Positions 41,195 to 49,974 are shown, counted from the first letter of the stretch. The stretch is DNA of 64,000 bases from Gaiellasilicea sp963765705 (GCA_963765705.1 CAVXXJ010000009.1:124001-188000); one strand, 5' to 3'. The notes: generated from the sequence alone by a model not told the origin. Numbers and translations: made by a program.

Positions 41195-42435
41195 TCGACG
41201 CCTACCTCGGGCTCCGGGAGCTCCCGGAGCCCGAGCAGCGGCGACGGCAGCAGCCAGAGGATCCCGAGGAGCGCGCCCGCCGTCGCGATCCAGAGCGTCT
41301 CGCGCAGGCCGATCCAGGTGCCGAGCGCGCCGCCCACGAGCGCCCCGAGCGGACGGACGCCGTAGTTCACGACCGTGTAGGCGCCGGCAACTCGTGATCG
41401 CAGCCGGTTGGGGATCACTGCCGCGAAGATCGCGCCAACGCTGATGTCGAGAATCATCACGCCGAGCCCGGCGCCGAACTCGGCGAGGAAGAGGCAGGCG
41501 AGGATCACCCAGCGCGGCCCGTCGGCGAGCGGGACGAGGAGCAGCGGCGCCGGGAAGAGGACGCAGCCGACGGCGAACGCCGGCCCGATGCCGATCCGGC
41601 GGGCGATTCGACCCGTCAGGACCGCGCCCAGGACGCCGCCGACCGCGCCCGCTCCGAGCACGAGCCCGAGCGTCGCCGGCTCGACGTCGAGCGATCGGTT
41701 CGCATAGAGGATGAAGAGCGCGGCGAAGACGAAGTTGAAGAAGTTGATCGTCGCCGTGGCGCCGAGCGCCGCGCGGACGATCGGGTTCCCGAACACCCAG
41801 CGCACGCCCGCGACCACGTGGCCCTTGCCCGGGGCCTCGGGCGTCGGTTCCTCGACCTGGACGGTCCGGAGGAAGAGGGCGGACAGGACATAGGAGCACG
41901 CGTCGACGACGAGGGTCGCCGGCGCCGAGATGGCTTGCACCAGCAGGCCGCCGATGCTCGGCCCGGCGACGTACGAAAGAGCGCGGCTCCCATGCATGAT
42001 CGACCCGCCTTCGATCAACCGCTCGTGTGGCACGAGCGCGACGTAGACCGGGCTGTACGAGACCTGGAAGAGGACGCTCAGCGACCCGACCAGGAACGCG
42101 ACCACCAGCATGTGCGGAAAGGTGATGGCGTCGAACGCCCATGCGACCGGCAGCGAGCCGATCAGGGCCGCCCGGCCGAGGTCGGCTGCGATCATGATGC
42201 GGCGCTTCTGCTCACGCTGGTCTGCCCAGGCTCCCGCGTGGAGCGAAAGGAGCAGGTTCGGTGCAAGCTCCGCCGCGACCAGATATCCCATCTGGGCGGC
42301 GCTGGCGTCGAGCGTGAGCACCGCGACGAGCGGGAGGGCGATCACGCTGACCTGGTCGCCGAGCAGCGAGACCGCCTGACCGAGCCAGAACCGGCGGAAC
42401 TGCGGATTCTCACGCAGCAGGGACGGCACCACCAT
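41191..42435 (-). CDS. MFS transporter, EntS/MFS_3 type
   Basis: 414 residues with about 12 helices: ENPQFRRFWLGQAVSLLGDQVSVIALPLVAV, then GAWADQREQKRRIMI as the loop 2-3 motif. Same subfamily as the gene at 5610-6878. Likely a small-molecule exporter. ATG 42435 (MVVPSLLRENP) follows a -10-like TAGAGT by eight bases; the long in-frame extension upstream overlaps the divergent EamA gene and is rejected. Confidence 0.92.
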   Translation of the reverse strand: MVVPSLLRENPQFRRFWLGQAVSLLGDQVSVIALPLVAVLTLDASAAQMGYLVAAELAPNLLLSLHAGAWADQREQKRRIMIAADLGRAALIGSLPVAWAFDAITFPHMLVVAFLVGSLSVLFQVSYSPVYVALVPHERLIEGGSIMHGSRALSYVAGPSIGGLLVQAISAPATLVVDACSYVLSALFLRTVQVEEPTPEAPGKGHVVAGVRWVFGNPIVRAALGATATINFFNFVFAALFILYANRSLDVEPATLGLVLGAGAVGGVLGAVLTGRIARRIGIGPAFAVGCVLFPAPLLLVPLADGPRWVILACLFLAEFGAGLGVMILDISVGAIFAAVIPNRLRSRVAGAYTVVNYGVRPLGALVGGALGTWIGLRETLWIATAGALLGILWLLPSPLLGLRELPEPEVGVD

Positions 42436-42459
42436 GGCGGCGCACTCTAATGTCGCCCG
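42436..42459. promoter_or_regulatory. 24-bp divergent leaderless promoter
   Basis: TAATGT (42448-42453, plus) is six bases before ATG 42460. TAGAGT (42449-42444, minus) is eight bases before ATG 42435. The two boxes overlap by two bases. Confidence 0.65.
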
Positions 42460-43332
42460 ATGCCGGCCCTGCTCGCACTCGTGGCGGTCACAGCGGTCTG
42501 GGGCGTCACGTTCGTGCAGGTCAAGGACGCCCTCGAGCTCTATCCCCTCTTCGCGTTCCTCGCCGTCCGCTTCGCGATCGCGTCGCTCGTGCTGGCGGCT
42601 CCGGCGGCGGTCCGGCTGCGGACGCTCGGCCGGCCGGGCTGGATCGCCGGCTCCGCCCTCGGGCTCCTGCTCGCTCTCGGCTACGCGCTCCAGACGGCGG
42701 GGCTCGAGCGGACCACCGTGTCGAGCGCCGGCTTCATCACCGGGCTCTACGTCGTCTTCACCCCGCTGCTTGCGCTCGCGCTCTTCCGGACGCGAGTCGG
42801 CGGAGCGGTCTGGATCGGAGTCGCGCTCGCGGTCGTCGGGCTCGCGATGCTCTCGGGAGTCGGCGCCGGCGATCCGGTCGGCGACCTGCTCGTCCTGCTC
42901 GGCTCCGCTGCCTATTCCGTCCAGATCGTGCTGATGGAGCGGTACGCGCCGCGCTACGACGCGATCGCGTTCACGCAGGTCGAAATGCTCGCCGCCTTCG
43001 CCGGCTTCGCGGTCGTCGCCGTGGCGGCTGGACAGATCGAAATGCCGCACGGGTGGACCGTCTGGGGGGCGCTTCTCGTCACGGGCATCTTCGCGAGCGC
43101 GCTCGCCTTCCTCGTCCAGACGTGGGCGCAGCGCCGGACGAGCGCGACGAGCACGGCGCTCGCGTTCGCGATGGAGCCTGTCTTCGCCGGGTTCTTCGGT
43201 TTCTGGCTCGCGGGCGACCGGCTGGGCGCGGTCGGCTGGGGCGGCTGCGCGGTGATCATGGCGGGAATCGTGATCGCCGAGCCCGAGGCCGGCCGGACGC
43301 TGCGGCGGCTCGTTGCCAGGGCCGACGTTTGA
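42460..43332 (+). CDS. EamA/DMT-family transporter
   Basis: 290 residues, ten helices in two EamA repeats: ALVAVTAVWGVTFVQVKDALELYPLFAFLAVRFAIASL and LLVLLGSAAYSVQIVLMERYAPRYDAIAFTQVEM. The second repeat ends with MEPVFAGFFGFWLAGDRLGAVGWGGCAVIMAGIVI, the typical EP motif. Metabolite or drug exporter; substrate unknown. Leaderless ATG 42460. Confidence 0.9.
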   Translation: MPALLALVAVTAVWGVTFVQVKDALELYPLFAFLAVRFAIASLVLAAPAAVRLRTLGRPGWIAGSALGLLLALGYALQTAGLERTTVSSAGFITGLYVVFTPLLALALFRTRVGGAVWIGVALAVVGLAMLSGVGAGDPVGDLLVLLGSAAYSVQIVLMERYAPRYDAIAFTQVEMLAAFAGFAVVAVAAGQIEMPHGWTVWGALLVTGIFASALAFLVQTWAQRRTSATSTALAFAMEPVFAGFFGFWLAGDRLGAVGWGGCAVIMAGIVIAEPEAGRTLRRLVARADV

Positions 43333-43445
43333 ATCCGGCGATCTGCGGGGACATACCTTGTGCGGCGCCTCACGAACGTGGCCGTCGCGAACCGAGGCGT
43401 GGGGTGGGTCCCACGAGTTCCGTCCTCAGTGAGAGGTCGGAGCAG

Positions 43446-43472
43446 GTCACCGGAGGGTTCTCGGACGGTGAC
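43446..43472 (+). promoter_or_regulatory. 5'-leader hairpin of ice-binding-type gene
   Basis: A stem GTCACCG / CGGTGAC with a 13-nt loop lies 15 bp upstream of the GAGGAAGGA ribosome site. The rest of 43333-43497 shows only a weak GGGTCCC palindrome. No known riboswitch is recognised. Confidence 0.4.
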
Positions 43473-43497
43473 GAAGCTCCATTGAGGAAGGAACAAC

Positions 43498-44592
43498 ATG
43501 AAAGCGTTCAAGAACCGGGCAGCCGTTGCGCTGCTCGTGCTCGGATCGTTGATCCCGCTGACGTTTGCCGCGGGCGCCATGGCGGCGCCTCCGGTGCCAC
43601 TCGGCAGTGCCGGCAACTTCTCGATTCTCGCCGGCTCCGGAGTGACCAACGTTCCGACATCGGTGATCAGCGGTGACGTGGGGCTCAGCCCCGCCGCCGG
43701 CAGCTTCGTTGCCGGGCTGACGTGCGCCGAGGTCGCCGGCACGATCTACGCCGTCGACGCGACCGGCCTGCCGTGCTTCATCAACAACCCCGGCCTGCTG
43801 ACAACGGCCAAGAACGACCTGATCAACGCGTTCGACAACGCAGCGGCGGCGCCGCCGACGCAGGACATCACCGGCGTCAACCTCGCGGGCCAGACATACG
43901 GCCCCGGTGTCTACAGCGCCACGAGCGACATCCTGATCAGCGGCCCGACGCCGCTGACGCTGGACGGCGGCGGCAACGCCGACGCGGTCTTCATCTTCAA
44001 GGCCGCAGCCGGCCAGAACCTGACGGTCGGAGCCACGTCGCAGGTGAACTACACGAATGGTGCTCAGCCGTGCAACGTCTTCTGGAAGGTCCAGTCGGCG
44101 TTCCTCACGAACACCGGGTTCGGCTTTGTCGGGACGATTCTCGCCCTGACGCAGATCACCCTGACCAGCAACATCACGGTGCAGGGCAGGCTCCTGGCTC
44201 GCAACGCCAACGTGACGTTGATCAGCGACACGATCACGAAGCCGACCACCTGCGTCGTGCAGGCTGACGTCGACGCGGCGGCAGCAGCCGTCGTGGCAGC
44301 CGAGGCGGCGAGGGTCGCAGAGGTCGCGAGGGTCGCAGCCGTAGAGGCGGCGAGGGTGGCAGCAGTACAGGCTGCCGCGACGAAGGCGGCGGCGACGGTC
44401 ACCGCGGCGAAGAAGGCTGCTGCGGCGAAGAAGGCCACCGCGGCGAAGAAGGTTGCGGCGGCCAAGAAGGCTGCCGCGGCGAAGAAGGCCGCTGTCGCGA
44501 GGCGCGCGGCCGTGACGGAAGCTGGCGGCTCCACGAGCGTCAGCGGTGGCCCGGCTCTCCCGCCGGTGAATCCCTCGGGCTTCACGGGCTAG
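43498..44592 (+). CDS. Ice-binding-like (DUF3494) secreted protein with Ala/Lys-rich tail
   Basis: 364 residues. Signal peptide (AVALLVLGSLIPLTFAAGAMA). The DUF3494 beta-helix spans roughly 33-260: PLGSAGNFSILAGSGVTNVPTSVISGDVGLSP, LTTAKNDLINAFDNA, LAGQTYGPGVYSATSDILISGPTPLTLDGGGNADAVFIFKAA, FWKVQSAFLTNTGFGFVGTILA. It ends with a ~75-residue AAKK repeat tail like histone H1 or HupB tails, which could bind polyanions such as DNA or wall polymers. Not every family member binds ice; adhesion is another role. The L,D-transpeptidase gene starts two bases after its stop. Confidence 0.9.
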   Translation: MKAFKNRAAVALLVLGSLIPLTFAAGAMAAPPVPLGSAGNFSILAGSGVTNVPTSVISGDVGLSPAAGSFVAGLTCAEVAGTIYAVDATGLPCFINNPGLLTTAKNDLINAFDNAAAAPPTQDITGVNLAGQTYGPGVYSATSDILISGPTPLTLDGGGNADAVFIFKAAAGQNLTVGATSQVNYTNGAQPCNVFWKVQSAFLTNTGFGFVGTILALTQITLTSNITVQGRLLARNANVTLISDTITKPTTCVVQADVDAAAAAVVAAEAARVAEVARVAAVEAARVAAVQAAATKAAATVTAAKKAAAAKKATAAKKVAAAKKAAAAKKAAVARRAAVTEAGGSTSVSGGPALPPVNPSGFTG

Positions 44593-44594
44593 AG

Positions 44595-45347
44595 ATGCGG
44601 CGCTTCATCAGCCCTGCGACAGGGGTGCGCAAGCGCGCACCCCTGTTCGTCTCGGCGGCGGCCGTCGCTCTTCTCGCCGCCTCCTGGGTAGCGGGATCGG
44701 CGTCCGCCGGCACGGCGCCGACCGTCGCGCGCACCCAGGAGCTCGCTGTGTTCGTGCACGGGCAGACCGCGATGGCCAAGCCGGACAGCCGCTCCGCTCG
44801 TCGCGCCTGGGTCGAGCGCAAGCGCCCGATCACCGAAGGGCGAACCGTCCTCCCCGTGATCGGACACCGCACTGACAGAGGCGGCACGCGCTGGCTCCGG
44901 GTCCGGCTTCCCGGGCGTCCGAACAACGGCACCGGCTGGATCCGCAAGGCGCGGACCGTGAAGTCTTCGACGACGTGGCACGTCGTGGTCGACCTCTCGG
45001 AGCGTCGGCTGACCGTGTACCGCCGCGGCAAGGTCGTCCGTACCTTCCTTTCCGTCGTCGGAAGCTCCTCGACTCCGACTCCGCAAGGCAAGTACTTCGT
45101 CGAGGAGACCGTCCTCCTGAAGGGCGGGCAGGTCGGTGGGCCCTACGCACTCGCCCTGAGCGCCCGCTCGTATGTCTTCCAGGAGTTCGCGGGCGGCCCT
45201 GGGCAGATCGCCGTGCACGGCGTCTGGAACGTCGGCGGGACGATGGGCACCGCCGCCTCACACGGCTGCGTCCGGCTCGACACCGCCGCGATCACCTGGA
45301 TCGGCGAGCGCATCGGGCCTGGCGTACCTGTCACGGTTGGGCGCTAG
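44595..45347 (+). CDS. L,D-transpeptidase (YkuD family)
   Basis: 250 residues. N-terminal signal anchor (FVSAAAVALLAASWVAGSASA), an SH3-like linker, then the YkuD domain: WHVVVDLSERRLTVYRRGKVV, GSSSTPTPQGKYFV, IAVHGVW and the catalytic SHGCVR with the nucleophilic Cys. Forms 3-3 cross-links in peptidoglycan or attaches proteins to it. Co-transcribed with the ice-binding-type gene, so a cell-wall attachment role for that protein is worth considering. Confidence 0.92.
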   Translation: MRRFISPATGVRKRAPLFVSAAAVALLAASWVAGSASAGTAPTVARTQELAVFVHGQTAMAKPDSRSARRAWVERKRPITEGRTVLPVIGHRTDRGGTRWLRVRLPGRPNNGTGWIRKARTVKSSTTWHVVVDLSERRLTVYRRGKVVRTFLSVVGSSSTPTPQGKYFVEETVLLKGGQVGGPYALALSARSYVFQEFAGGPGQIAVHGVWNVGGTMGTAASHGCVRLDTAAITWIGERIGPGVPVTVGR

Positions 45348-45450
45348 CGATCTTTGCCCGACACGCGACCCCCGTCTCAGGGCGATCCAATTGCCTGCGA
45401 CGACGAGGTCGGGTCACCGCGAATTTCAGCGCGAGCCCCGAGTCCGACCC

Positions 45451-45506
45451 ACGCAGCTTCAGGGGTCTTGGCGCGAAACGGGATCTGCTCCCGCAGATCC
45501 CGTTTC
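45451..45506. repeat. Variable-stem hairpin element (copy 4)
   Basis: The box GCTTCAGGGGTCTTGGCGC is followed by a perfect 14-bp stem GAAACGGGATCTGC / mirror with loop TCCC (45475-45506). Orientation is as in copy 1. It lies between the convergent transpeptidase and aminopeptidase genes. Confidence 0.85.
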
Positions 45507-45525
45507 CGATTGCGCCGCGGACAGA

Positions 45526-46611
45526 TCAGATCAGCCAGGCGCCGTCGCGCTGGACGAGCTCGTCGTCCACGTGCAGCTCGCCGCCCGGGCGCAGGTCCTT
45601 GACCATGTCCCAGTGGACGGCGCTCTCGTTCTTGCCGCCCGTGTACGTGTAGCTGGCGCCGACGGCGAGGTGGACGGTGCCGTCGATCTTCTCGTCGAAG
45701 AGGACGTTGCGCGTGAAGCGCGTGATCCGCGGGTTGCAGCCGAGACCCAGCTCGCCGAGGCGGCTCGCGCCCGCGTCGGTGGCGAGCACCTGCTTCAGGA
45801 ACTCCTCACCTTCGTCGGCGGTCGCCTCGACGACGCGCCCCTCACGGAAGACGAGCCGCGCGCCGACGACGTCGTGGCCGAGATACACAGCGGGGAACTC
45901 GGCATACGTGATCACGCCCTCGGCGCTGTCCTCGACCGGGCTGTAGAAGACCTCGCCGTCCGGCATGTTGCGGAAGCCGGCCGAGACGACGCCCTCGCGG
46001 CCCTCGATCCCGATCGTCAGGTCGGTGCCCTCGCCGACGATGCGGACCGAGCCCGCGCGGTCGAAGCGCTCCTTGATCCGGCTCATCCGCTGCTCCTCGG
46101 CGTCCCAGTCCAGCAGGCACGCGTCGAAGATGAACTCCGTGTATTCCTCGAGCGTCATCCCCGCCTCGGCCGCGGCCGCCTCGGTCGGGTACTCGACGAG
46201 GGCCCAGCGGACGTCGAGCGCCCGTGCCCGCCGGCTGGCGGGCTCGCCGGCCTGCTGGAGCAGCTTCCGGCGCTCGGGATCGAGCTTGGCGGCCGCGTGG
46301 ACGTCCTCGGGCGCCCGGATCGTCAGCCGGGCGTCCTCCTGCTCGACCTGGTAGGCCTCGATGTCCGGCAGCGACCCGAGCAGCTCGAGCGGCGCCTCGA
46401 GCGCCCAGTCGAGGTCGGCACGGAACCGCTCCGGCCCCCAGTTGATCCGCGGTAGGTAGTAGGCGCCGCGCCGGGCGATGGCGCGTGCCACCTCCTCGAC
46501 GAGCGGCCGCGCCAGCGGCGACGCGCGCACCGACACCTGCCAACCGGGCTGCACGTCGAGGCACCGGTTGACCATCAACTCGGCCAGCTCTTTGATGCGC
46601 GGGTCCGTCAC
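45526..46611 (-). CDS. M29 family aminopeptidase
   Basis: 361 residues. Matches aminopeptidase T/AmpS: ELAELMVNRCLDVQPGWQVSVRASPLARPLVEEVARAIARRGAYYLP, EYTEFIFDACLLDW, GTDLTIGIEGR, AGFRNMPDGEVFYSPVEDSAEG, LGELGLGCNPRITRFTRNVLFDEKIDGTVHLAVG, and the C-terminal metal region KNESAVHWDMVKDL. A two-metal exopeptidase, cytosolic. GTG 46611 is eight bases from TACGAT; the long in-frame extension through the opposite EamA gene is rejected. Confidence 0.92.
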   Translation of the reverse strand: MTDPRIKELAELMVNRCLDVQPGWQVSVRASPLARPLVEEVARAIARRGAYYLPRINWGPERFRADLDWALEAPLELLGSLPDIEAYQVEQEDARLTIRAPEDVHAAAKLDPERRKLLQQAGEPASRRARALDVRWALVEYPTEAAAAEAGMTLEEYTEFIFDACLLDWDAEEQRMSRIKERFDRAGSVRIVGEGTDLTIGIEGREGVVSAGFRNMPDGEVFYSPVEDSAEGVITYAEFPAVYLGHDVVGARLVFREGRVVEATADEGEEFLKQVLATDAGASRLGELGLGCNPRITRFTRNVLFDEKIDGTVHLAVGASYTYTGGKNESAVHWDMVKDLRPGGELHVDDELVQRDGAWLI

Positions 46612-46644
46612 GGCGCGGGATCGTAGTCGCTGTAGCGTTAACTT
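46612..46644. promoter_or_regulatory. 33-bp divergent leaderless promoter
   Basis: TAGCGT (46633-46638, plus) is six bases before GTG 46645. TACGAT (46625-46620, minus) is eight bases before GTG 46611. Confidence 0.6.
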
Positions 46645-47490
46645 GTGGATGCGGTCGTGCTCGCGCTCGCCTCGGCCGCGCTGTTCGGTTCGATGACCGT
46701 CGCGCTCAGGTTCGCGCTCGCGAGGTCGCCGGACGCGGAGGCGGGAGCGCTCTGGACGATCCTGGCCGCGCTCGCCGTGACGCTGCCGTTCGTCGCCGCA
46801 GGAGAGGTCGACCTCGGCGGGACGTGGCCCTTCCTGCTCGCCGGCGTGCTCGGGCCGGGCGGCTCGCAGCTCCTCTTCACGCTCGCCGTCCGCGACGCAG
46901 GCCCGTCGCGCACGTCGGTGACCGTCGGCACCGCGCCGCTCTTCTCGGTCGCGATCGCCCTCCTCCTGCTCGACGAGCCGGCGAAGGCGGGCGTGATCGG
47001 CGGCGCGCTCCTGATCGTCGTCGGTGGGATCGTGCTCGTTCGGGAGCCGGGGCGGCCGGAGCACGTGAAGTGGATCGGGCTCGCGTTCGCGCTCGCAGCC
47101 GCCGTCGTCTTCGCCGTCCGGGACAACCTGGTCCGGCACCTCTCGCTCGACACCGAGGTCGAGCCGGCACTCGCGGCGGCCGCGACCCTCTTTGCCGGCG
47201 GAGTGACCGTCGCCGTCTGGCTGCTCGTGACCCGGAGACGGCTGCCGGGCAGCGGTCTCGCCACGTTCGTCCCCGCCGGGATTCTCTTCGGGCTCTCCTA
47301 CCTCTGCCTCTTCGAGGGGTACTACCGCGGCCGGGTCTCGGTCGTCTCGCCGCTCGTGGCGACGGAGTCGCTCTGGGGGGTCGCGCTCTCGGCGCTGCTG
47401 CTCCGCCGACACGAGCTGGTTAGCCCGCGCCTGTTCGCCGGCGCTGCGCTCGTCGTCACCGGCAGCGCGCTGATCGGCGTGTTTCGCTAG
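46645..47490 (+). CDS. EamA/DMT-family transporter
   Basis: 281 residues with ten helices in two EamA repeats: LALASAALFGSMTVALRFALARS, ending the first repeat with APLFSVAIALLLLDEPAKAGVIGGALLIVVGGIVLV, and the second with VVSPLVATESLWGVALSALLLRRHE. Exporter of unknown substrate. GTG 46645, leaderless. Followed by the heat-shock operon promoter. Confidence 0.9.
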   Translation: MDAVVLALASAALFGSMTVALRFALARSPDAEAGALWTILAALAVTLPFVAAGEVDLGGTWPFLLAGVLGPGGSQLLFTLAVRDAGPSRTSVTVGTAPLFSVAIALLLLDEPAKAGVIGGALLIVVGGIVLVREPGRPEHVKWIGLAFALAAAVVFAVRDNLVRHLSLDTEVEPALAAAATLFAGGVTVAVWLLVTRRRLPGSGLATFVPAGILFGLSYLCLFEGYYRGRVSVVSPLVATESLWGVALSALLLRRHELVSPRLFAGAALVVTGSALIGVFR

Positions 47491-47492
47491 GT

Positions 47493-47519
47493 AAATCTGA
47501 TATATTACGACTCAGATTT
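47493..47519. promoter_or_regulatory. Inverted repeat in dnaK promoter (candidate HspR operator)
   Basis: Perfect 8-bp arms AAATCTGA / TCAGATTT separated by 11 bp, which contain TATATT (47501-47506), a likely -10. It differs from the published HAIR consensus CTTGAGT-N7-ACTCAAG. Since HspR is encoded in the operon it would control, this is the likely target. A normal leader of ~40 nt with AAGGAG follows. Confidence 0.65.
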
Positions 47520-47554
47520 TCTGACCACCACGCCATAGAGCAAGGAGAAACCGC

Positions 47555-49483
47555 ATGGCAAAGACAATCGGAATCGACCTCGGCACCACGAACAGCTGCA
47601 TGGCGGTGCTCGAGGGCGGCGAGCCGACCGTGATCCCGAACGCCGAGGGCGGCCGCACGACGCCGTCCGTCGTCGCGTTCACGAAGGACGGTCAGCGGCT
47701 CGTCGGGGCGCCCGCGAAGCGCCAGCAGGTGACGAACCCGCAGAACACGATCTTCTCGATCAAGCGCTTCGTCGGCCGCAAGTGGGACGAGGTCTCGGAG
47801 GAGATGACGATCGTCCCCTACGAGGTCGCGAAGGGGGAGAACGGTGACGCCCGCGTCAAGGTCGAGGGCAAGGACTACGCCCCCGAGGAGGTCAGCGGGA
47901 TGATCCTCGCGAAGCTGAAGGCCGACGCCGAGGCGTATCTCGGCGAGCCGGTCGCCGACGCGGTGATCACGGTCCCGGCCTACTTCAACAACGCGCAGCG
48001 CGAGGCGACGAAGGACGCCGGCAAGATCGCCGGCCTCAACGTCCTCCGGATCGTCAACGAGCCCACCGCGGCCGCGCTCGCGTACGGGCTCGACAAGGAG
48101 GGCGGCGACCAGACGATCCTCGTCTTCGACCTCGGCGGCGGCACGTTCGACGTGTCGGTGCTCGAGCTCGGCGAGGGCGTCTTCGAGGTCAAGTCGACGA
48201 ACGGGGACAACCACCTCGGCGGCGACAACTTCGACAAGGCGATCGTCGACTGGATGGTCGCGGAGTTCAAGAAGGACCAGGGCATCGACCTGGCCGCCGA
48301 CAAGATGGCGCTGCAGCGGCTCTACGAGGCGGCCGAGAAGGCGAAGATCGAGCTCTCCTCGACGATGACGACGCAGATCAACCTGCCGTTCGTCACCGCC
48401 ACCGCGGAGGGACCGAAGCACCTCGACCTGCAACTCACCCGGGCGAAGCTCGGTGAGATTACCGCCGGCCTGATCGAGCGGACGGTCGGCCCGACGAAGG
48501 CTGCGCTCGCGGACGCGGGGCTCGACGCCTCGAAGATCGAGCACGTCGTCCTCGTCGGCGGCATGACCCGCATGCCCGCGGTGCAGGAGAAGGTCAAGGA
48601 GCTGCTCGGGAAGGACCCGCACAAGGGCGTCAACCCGGACGAGGTCGTCGCCATCGGCGCGGCGATCCAGGCCGGCGTGCTCAAGGGCGAGGTCAAGGAC
48701 GTGCTCCTGCTGGACGTCACTCCTCTGTCCCTCGGGATCGAGACCAAGGGCGGCGTCTTCACGAAGCTGATCGACCGGAACACGACGATCCCGACCCGCA
48801 AGGCGGAGACGTTCTCGACCGCCGAGGACAACCAGCCGTCGGTCGAGATCCACGTGCTCCAGGGCGAGACCGAGATGGCCGCCTACAACAAGACGCTCGG
48901 CAAGTTCCAGCTCGTCGGCATCCCGCCGGCGCCGCGGGGCATGCCGCAGATCGAGGTCGGCTTCGACATCGACGCGAACGGGATCATCCACGTGACCGCG
49001 AAGGACCTCGGCACGGGGAACGAGCAGCAGATCAAGATCGAGGGCGGCTCGGGCCTCTCTGAGGACGAGGTGCAGCGGATGGTCAAGGACGCCGAGGCCC
49101 ACGCGGACGAGGCGCACCGGCTGCGCGAGCTCGCGGACGCCCGCAACACGGCGGAGAGTCTCGCGTACCAGACCGAGAACACGCTCAAGGAGCACCGCGA
49201 CAAGCTCGACGAGTCGGAGGCCTCGACGATCGAGGGCCGGATCATGGAGCTGCGCGGCGTGCTCGAGTCGACGGACGTGAACGAGATCAAGCAGAAGACC
49301 GAGGCGCTGAACGAGGCGTCGCGGAAGCTTGCCGACGTGCTCTACGCGCAGGCGAGTGCCCAGGCCCAGTCTCAGGCAGCAGGGTCCGGGGCGACCGGTG
49401 ACAACGGCGCGTCCACCGAGGACGAGGTCGTCGAGGACGCCGACTACGAGGTCATCGACGAGGAAGAGGCGAAGACGTCGTGA
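47555..49483 (+). CDS. dnaK: Hsp70 chaperone DnaK
   Basis: 642 residues, complete. Nucleotide domain: IGIDLGTTNSCMAVLEGG, VPAYFNNAQREATKDAGKIAGL, FDLGGGTFDVSVLE, VLVGGMTRMPAVQE; linker VLLLDVTPLSLGIET; substrate domain to ~residue 530; helical lid; acidic tail ending with EDEVVEDADYEVIDEE. Folds and protects proteins with GrpE and DnaJ. ATG 47555 has AAGGAG. First gene of dnaK-grpE-dnaJ-hspR-clpB, each overlapping the next by one to four bases. Confidence 0.98.
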   Translation: MAKTIGIDLGTTNSCMAVLEGGEPTVIPNAEGGRTTPSVVAFTKDGQRLVGAPAKRQQVTNPQNTIFSIKRFVGRKWDEVSEEMTIVPYEVAKGENGDARVKVEGKDYAPEEVSGMILAKLKADAEAYLGEPVADAVITVPAYFNNAQREATKDAGKIAGLNVLRIVNEPTAAALAYGLDKEGGDQTILVFDLGGGTFDVSVLELGEGVFEVKSTNGDNHLGGDNFDKAIVDWMVAEFKKDQGIDLAADKMALQRLYEAAEKAKIELSSTMTTQINLPFVTATAEGPKHLDLQLTRAKLGEITAGLIERTVGPTKAALADAGLDASKIEHVVLVGGMTRMPAVQEKVKELLGKDPHKGVNPDEVVAIGAAIQAGVLKGEVKDVLLLDVTPLSLGIETKGGVFTKLIDRNTTIPTRKAETFSTAEDNQPSVEIHVLQGETEMAAYNKTLGKFQLVGIPPAPRGMPQIEVGFDIDANGIIHVTAKDLGTGNEQQIKIEGGSGLSEDEVQRMVKDAEAHADEAHRLRELADARNTAESLAYQTENTLKEHRDKLDESEASTIEGRIMELRGVLESTDVNEIKQKTEALNEASRKLADVLYAQASAQAQSQAAGSGATGDNGASTEDEVVEDADYEVIDEEEAKTS

Positions 49484-49974
49484 CCGACGAGCAGCACGTA
49501 GAGGAGCAGGAGGAGATCGAGGAGCCGGCCGCAGAGCCGGCTCACTCGGCCGATCTGCCGGCGCAAGCGCCGGACGACGCCTATCTCCGCCTCGCGGCCG
49601 ACTTCGACAACTACCGCAAGCGGGTCGCGCGCGAGCACCTGGAGCTGACGGCGCGGGCGAACGAGCGGCTCGTGAACGAGCTCCTGCCCGTGCTCGACGA
49701 TCTCGAGCGGGCGCTCGAGGCCGCGGCGGAGCACGAGGAGGCGAAGCTGGAGGAAGGCGTGCAGCTCGTCCACCGCCAGCTCGCCTCGCTGCTCCACCGG
49801 CACGGCCTGACGGAGATCGTCACCGAGGGTGCCTTCGACCCGCACGTCCACGAGGCGCTGCTCGCGCAGCCCGCCGAGGACGCCGAGGAAGGTTCGGTGC
49901 TCCAGGTGCTGCAGAAGGGCTACAAGCTCGGTGACAAGGTGCTCCGTCCCGCCAGGGTGATCGTCGCCGAATGA
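49480..49974 (+). CDS. grpE: Nucleotide exchange factor GrpE
   Basis: 164 residues: acidic disordered N-terminus (EQQEEIEEPAAEPA), long coiled helix (DAYLRLAADFDNYRKRVAREH), and the C-terminal beta-wing (VHRQLASLLHRHGLTEI, GAFDPHVHEAL, VLQVLQKGYKLGDKVLRPARVIVA). Releases ADP from DnaK. GTG overlaps the dnaK stop (GTGA). Confidence 0.96.
   Translation: MTDEQHVEEQEEIEEPAAEPAHSADLPAQAPDDAYLRLAADFDNYRKRVAREHLELTARANERLVNELLPVLDDLERALEAAAEHEEAKLEEGVQLVHRQLASLLHRHGLTEIVTEGAFDPHVHEALLAQPAEDAEEGSVLQVLQKGYKLGDKVLRPARVIVAE

Noticed and set aside
43333..43497. Riboswitch upstream of the DUF3494 gene
   Set aside because: Only one modest stem is present and the conserved cores of c-di-GMP or c-di-AMP riboswitches are absent.
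45526..47412. Long minus-strand extension of the M29 aminopeptidase gene through 47412
   Set aside because: The added part is low-complexity and antisense to a clear EamA transporter; GTG 46611 starts where family similarity begins.
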